The position numbers and the translations under genes were made by a program. Of a DNA stretch of 64,000 nucleotides, positions 60,979-64,000 are shown piece after piece. Position 1 is the stretch's first letter, and each line of letters starts with the position of its first letter. This stretch comes from Acidobacteriota bacterium (GTDB lineage Bacteria > Acidobacteriota > Terriglobia > Bryobacterales > Bryobacteraceae): assembly GCA_026393985.1 (NCBI GenBank), contig JAPKZB010000079.1, positions 1 through 64,000 on the forward strand. The letters are read 5' to 3'. The notes under the pieces are model-generated. The model made no database searches, was not told where the DNA came from, and worked only from the letters and a program-made list of their open reading frames with translations.

Positions 60979-63621
60979 ATGGTGCAATCGGGATTTCACG
61001 TCGTACTTCGGATTCTGGCCTTGGTGTGTTTGCCGACGCTCTTGTGCGGCCAGAACACGATTGTCACCATTGCGGGTGGTCCGGGGCAGGGGCCGGTAGC
61101 CACCGCGGTGGCGCTGCGGTCGCCCCGTGCGGTAGCGATGGATACGGCGGGCAATCTATACATCGCCGACACGGAGAGCCAGCGGGTGCGTCGTGTGGCG
61201 CCGGGCGGGGGGATAACGGTAGTCGCCGGGTCGGGGGTGCCGGGCTTTAGCGGCGACGGGGGGCAGGCGACGGCGGCGCAGTTGCAGGACCCGAACGGCG
61301 TGGCGGTGGACGGGGCGGGGAACGTCTACATTGCCGACACCGGGAACCACCGGATCCGGCTGGTCACGCCGGCCGGGGTGATTTCGACTGTGGCGGGGGG
61401 GGCGCAGAATCAGTTGAACACGCCGTTTGGGGTGGCGGTGGACGCGGCGGGGACCGTGTATGTGGCCGATACGGGTAACAACCGGGTCCGGCGGCTGAAC
61501 GGCGGGGTGTTGACGACGATCGCCGGCACGGGTGGGCCGGGCTTTGGGGGGGACGGCGGGGCGGCAACGGCGGCGCTGCTGTGGCAGCCCCGCGGCGTGG
61601 CGGTGGATGCAGCGGGCAACGTCTACATCGCCGATCGTTGGAATCGGCGCATCCGCCGCGTGGCGACGAACGGAATCATTACTACGGTGGCCGGGGCCGG
61701 GACGATGGGGTTTACGGGCGACGGCGGGAGCGCGGTGGCGGCCCAGCTCGGCGATGCGGCCGGGGTGGCCGTGGACCCTGCCGGCACAATTTTCATAGCC
61801 GACCAGGCCAACCAGCGGATCCGGCGCGTGGCGGGCGGGGTGATGACGACGCTTGCCGGGAATGGTACCCCGGCGTTCGGGGGCGATGGAGGCCTGGCCT
61901 CCGGGGCGGCGCTCTACCAGCCACTGGGGGTTTGCGCGGGGCCGGGCGGGTCGGTGTACGTGGCCGATACCAGCAACTTCCGGGTCCGGATGATCTCGGC
62001 GGGCGGGGTGATTACGACGGTGGCGGGCAACGGCACGGCCGGGTTCAGCGGCGACGGGGGGGAGGCGATGAGCGCGCAGCTGTCCGGTCCGGCCGCGGTG
62101 GCGCTCGATGGGGCGGGGAACCTCTATATCGCCGATGCCGAGAACCACCGGGTTCGCCGGGTCACTCCCGCCGGGACGGTGACGACAGTGGCGGGTTCGG
62201 GGGGGATTCTGTTCAGCGGCGATGGTGGGGCGGCGACGGCGGCGACGCTGTACCGTCCGTCGGGGGTGGCGGTGGACGGGGTGGGCAATTTGTATATCGC
62301 CGATACCTTCAACGACCGGATCCGGAGGGTAACGCCGGGCGGGGTGATTTCGACCGTAGCCGGAGGCGGCACCTCCCTGGCCGACGGGGTGGCGGCGACG
62401 TCGGCGCGGCTGGTTCTGCCTTCGGCGGTGGTGGTGGACGGGAGCGGAGACCTGTTTGTAGCAGACTACTCGAACCGGGTCCGCCGGGTGAGTGGAGGAG
62501 TGATCACGACCGTGGCCGGGTCAGGCGTCTACGGGACGGGGGGGGACGAAGGTAGCGCCGTGGCGGCTCAGTTGGCCGGTCCGAACGGTTTAGCGCTCGA
62601 TAGTGGGGGTAATCTTTACGTGGCCGACGGCTCACGGATCCGGCGCTTCCGGCCCGGGGGAACGATTACGACCGTGGCGGGCACGCTGACTCCCGGGTCG
62701 GCCGGCGACGGGGGGCCGGCCACGGCGGCCGGGCTGAACTTTCCGGCTGGTTTGGCGGTCGGGGCGGGTGGTCTCCTTATCGCCGACAGCGGGAACCATC
62801 GGATCCGGGAGGTGAGCCCGGCCGGGGTGATCCGGACGGTGGCGGGCACCGGGGTGGCCGGTTTCTCGGGGGACGGCGGCGAACCGGCGGTGGGGGCGCT
62901 GTATGACCCGCGTGGCGTGACCGTTGATAGCCTGGGCCGGGTGTTCACGGCCGATACCCGGAACCAGCGGGTGCGACGATTCACCGGGTCGACGCCGACG
63001 ACGTTTGTGACCGTGCCGTCCGGGCTGCAGTTGGTGGTGAACGGGGAGAGCCGGACCGCGCCGTTCAGTCTTGAACCCGCCGCCGGGACGGTGATTACGG
63101 TGACTGCGCCGGCCTCCCAGAGCGGGGCGGGCGTACAGGCGACCTTCGCCGGTTGGAGCGATGGGGGGGCGGCTTCACGGACGATCACGCTCAGCCCGAC
63201 GGGCGCCTCCTACACCGCCAACTACAATGTTCGAGTGCAGCTGACGCGGAGTGCGAGTCCGTCCGCCGGCGGGACGATTGTGGGCACGCCCGGTTCGGCG
63301 GACGACTACTATGCGCTTGGAACCAACGTCTCTCTGGTGGCGACGGCGGCACCCGGCTACGCATTCACCGGCTTTTCGGGCGCGCTCAGCGGCGGTGCGA
63401 ACCCGCAGGCGCTGGCCATGACCGGGGCGCGGGCCGTGACGGCGAACTTCACCTGCACCTTTCAACTGGCGGCGTCGAGCGCGAGTGTTCCTGCTACGGC
63501 CGGTTCGGGGACGGTGGCGGTGACGACAGGGGCGGGATGCTCAATTCCCGTTGTCCCCGATGTGGGCTGGTTGACCGGCACCGTGACGGGCAACACGGTG
63601 CAGGCTACCTATCAGCCTTAA
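60979..63621 (+). CDS. Secreted NHL-repeat protein with bacterial repeat and BACON-like domains
   Basis: About 880 residues. A signal peptide (VVLRILALVCLPTLLCGQ) is followed by 12 NHL-like repeats, each with a (N/T)-(L/V)-Y-(I/V)-A-D core and an (R/V)-R end, for example NVYIADTGNHRIR and TVYVADTGNNRVR, likely forming two six-bladed propellers. From about residue 670 there are two divergent InlB-type bacterial repeats (VQATFAGWSDGG, YAFTGFSGALSGG), and the end resembles the start of a BACON domain (CSIPVVPDVGWLTGTVTG), cut short by the stop. Large extracellular proteins of this kind are common in this group. ATG 60979 preferred over TTG 60964. Confidence 0.85.
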   Translation: MVQSGFHVVLRILALVCLPTLLCGQNTIVTIAGGPGQGPVATAVALRSPRAVAMDTAGNLYIADTESQRVRRVAPGGGITVVAGSGVPGFSGDGGQATAAQLQDPNGVAVDGAGNVYIADTGNHRIRLVTPAGVISTVAGGAQNQLNTPFGVAVDAAGTVYVADTGNNRVRRLNGGVLTTIAGTGGPGFGGDGGAATAALLWQPRGVAVDAAGNVYIADRWNRRIRRVATNGIITTVAGAGTMGFTGDGGSAVAAQLGDAAGVAVDPAGTIFIADQANQRIRRVAGGVMTTLAGNGTPAFGGDGGLASGAALYQPLGVCAGPGGSVYVADTSNFRVRMISAGGVITTVAGNGTAGFSGDGGEAMSAQLSGPAAVALDGAGNLYIADAENHRVRRVTPAGTVTTVAGSGGILFSGDGGAATAATLYRPSGVAVDGVGNLYIADTFNDRIRRVTPGGVISTVAGGGTSLADGVAATSARLVLPSAVVVDGSGDLFVADYSNRVRRVSGGVITTVAGSGVYGTGGDEGSAVAAQLAGPNGLALDSGGNLYVADGSRIRRFRPGGTITTVAGTLTPGSAGDGGPATAAGLNFPAGLAVGAGGLLIADSGNHRIREVSPAGVIRTVAGTGVAGFSGDGGEPAVGALYDPRGVTVDSLGRVFTADTRNQRVRRFTGSTPTTFVTVPSGLQLVVNGESRTAPFSLEPAAGTVITVTAPASQSGAGVQATFAGWSDGGAASRTITLSPTGASYTANYNVRVQLTRSASPSAGGTIVGTPGSADDYYALGTNVSLVATAAPGYAFTGFSGALSGGANPQALAMTGARAVTANFTCTFQLAASSASVPATAGSGTVAVTTGAGCSIPVVPDVGWLTGTVTGNTVQATYQP

Positions 63622-64000
63622 AGTTTCAGCAAAGGAGAAGGTTTGAGATCAGGGTTTTTCACAGCCGTCGCCGTGGTGCCTTGGGGAAATCGAGTCCTTG
63701 CCAACGCTGCCCAAATTTGGCAGCTTAGTTGAGGAGAAGCCTTCCGCCACCACGAGCGACTCAACCGGACACGAGATATCTAGATTTAGACCCTCTGGCG
63801 GCGGGTTGGCAATTTCTCCGGACGAATCCTCAGAGGTCGCCTGGTCGTGGCCCCGCAACCTCCCCCCCACGCGCCGGGCCCACCCGAGCGGCGTCTTGCC
63901 GCCTATCTGCATGGTCTGGTGCAAGCGGCAGGACACCGAGACCGGTATCAGCACTTCACCAGCTCCCACATCAGCTTCCTTTTGCCCGGAGAGCGCAAAA
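63622..64000. other. Right-edge stretch, possibly an edge-truncated minus-strand gene
   Basis: No family is recognised. A minus-strand frame is open from the right edge to 63649, at least 117 codons without a stop. Its most protein-like part (VSVSCRLHQTMQIGGKTPLG) lies toward the edge, but later composition is not convincing. The sequence looks less GC-rich and less codon-biased than the genes. Confidence 0.35.

Noticed and set aside
1-64000. tRNA, rRNA, insertion sequences or prophage genes
   Set aside because: None was recognised by eye on either strand. A covariance or transposase search would be needed to exclude degraded copies.

Overview
The window is high-GC bacterial DNA and looks like a member of the Acidobacteriota, class Terriglobia, order Bryobacterales (Solibacter/Bryobacter-like). 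I infer this from three very large outer-membrane receptors that begin with a carboxypeptidase-type regulatory domain, several PSD1/DUF1549-DUF1553 and DUF1587-DUF1592 c-type cytochromes paired with DUF1501/DUF1552 partners, and many Tat- or Sec-exported TIM-barrel isomerases, NHL proteins and VWA/MoxR genes. No rRNA, tRNA, CRISPR array, phage or intact insertion sequence was seen.

Layout: 0.4-6 kb, a cupin, an NHL protein, a polysaccharide deacetylase, a PEP-CTERM protein and an exported TIM-barrel protein. 6.8-11.1 kb, a DUF1587/1592 diheme cytochrome with its DUF1552 partner, closed by a strong bidirectional terminator. 11.2-14.6 kb, a TonB-dependent receptor. 14.6-16.8 kb, formimidoyltransferase plus a HutI relative that has lost metal ligands. 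17.2-22.6 kb, small hydrolase, ThuA, aldolase, enolase-superfamily and GlcG genes on both strands. 22.7-32.6 kb, an Rrf2 regulator with its own palindromic operator, a monoheme cytochrome, then a tight run PSD1 / DUF1501 / DUF1592 / DUF1552 / PA14-like gene. 32.6-38.2 kb, an exported DegT aminotransferase, a second receptor and a creatininase homologue. 38.3-43.1 kb, another PSD1 / DUF1501 pair plus a TIM-barrel isomerase. 43.1-50.7 kb (minus strand), an exported SelA-like PLP enzyme and a MoxR / DUF58 / BatA-VWA / VWA operon. 50.8-54.9 kb, a small membrane protein, a CYTH protein and a sugar-catabolic trio (two TIM-barrel isomerases and a Gfo/Idh/MocA oxidoreductase). 55-63.6 kb, an SDR, a receptor-like protein without a recognisable plug, an exported catalase-peroxidase and a 12-repeat NHL protein.

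How it fits together: much of the window encodes envelope proteins for taking up and processing polymeric or glycosidic material. Four diheme cytochrome genes are each followed within 0-6 bp, or with overlap, by one exported DUF1501 or DUF1552 partner: PSD1 always with DUF1501, DUF1592-type always with DUF1552. This looks like one repeated two-component module of unknown chemistry. A second thread is promoter architecture: many start codons that lack a Shine-Dalgarno sequence have a TANNNT box ending 6-8 bases upstream, which predicts widespread leaderless transcription, including two divergent genes whose -10 boxes share two bases.
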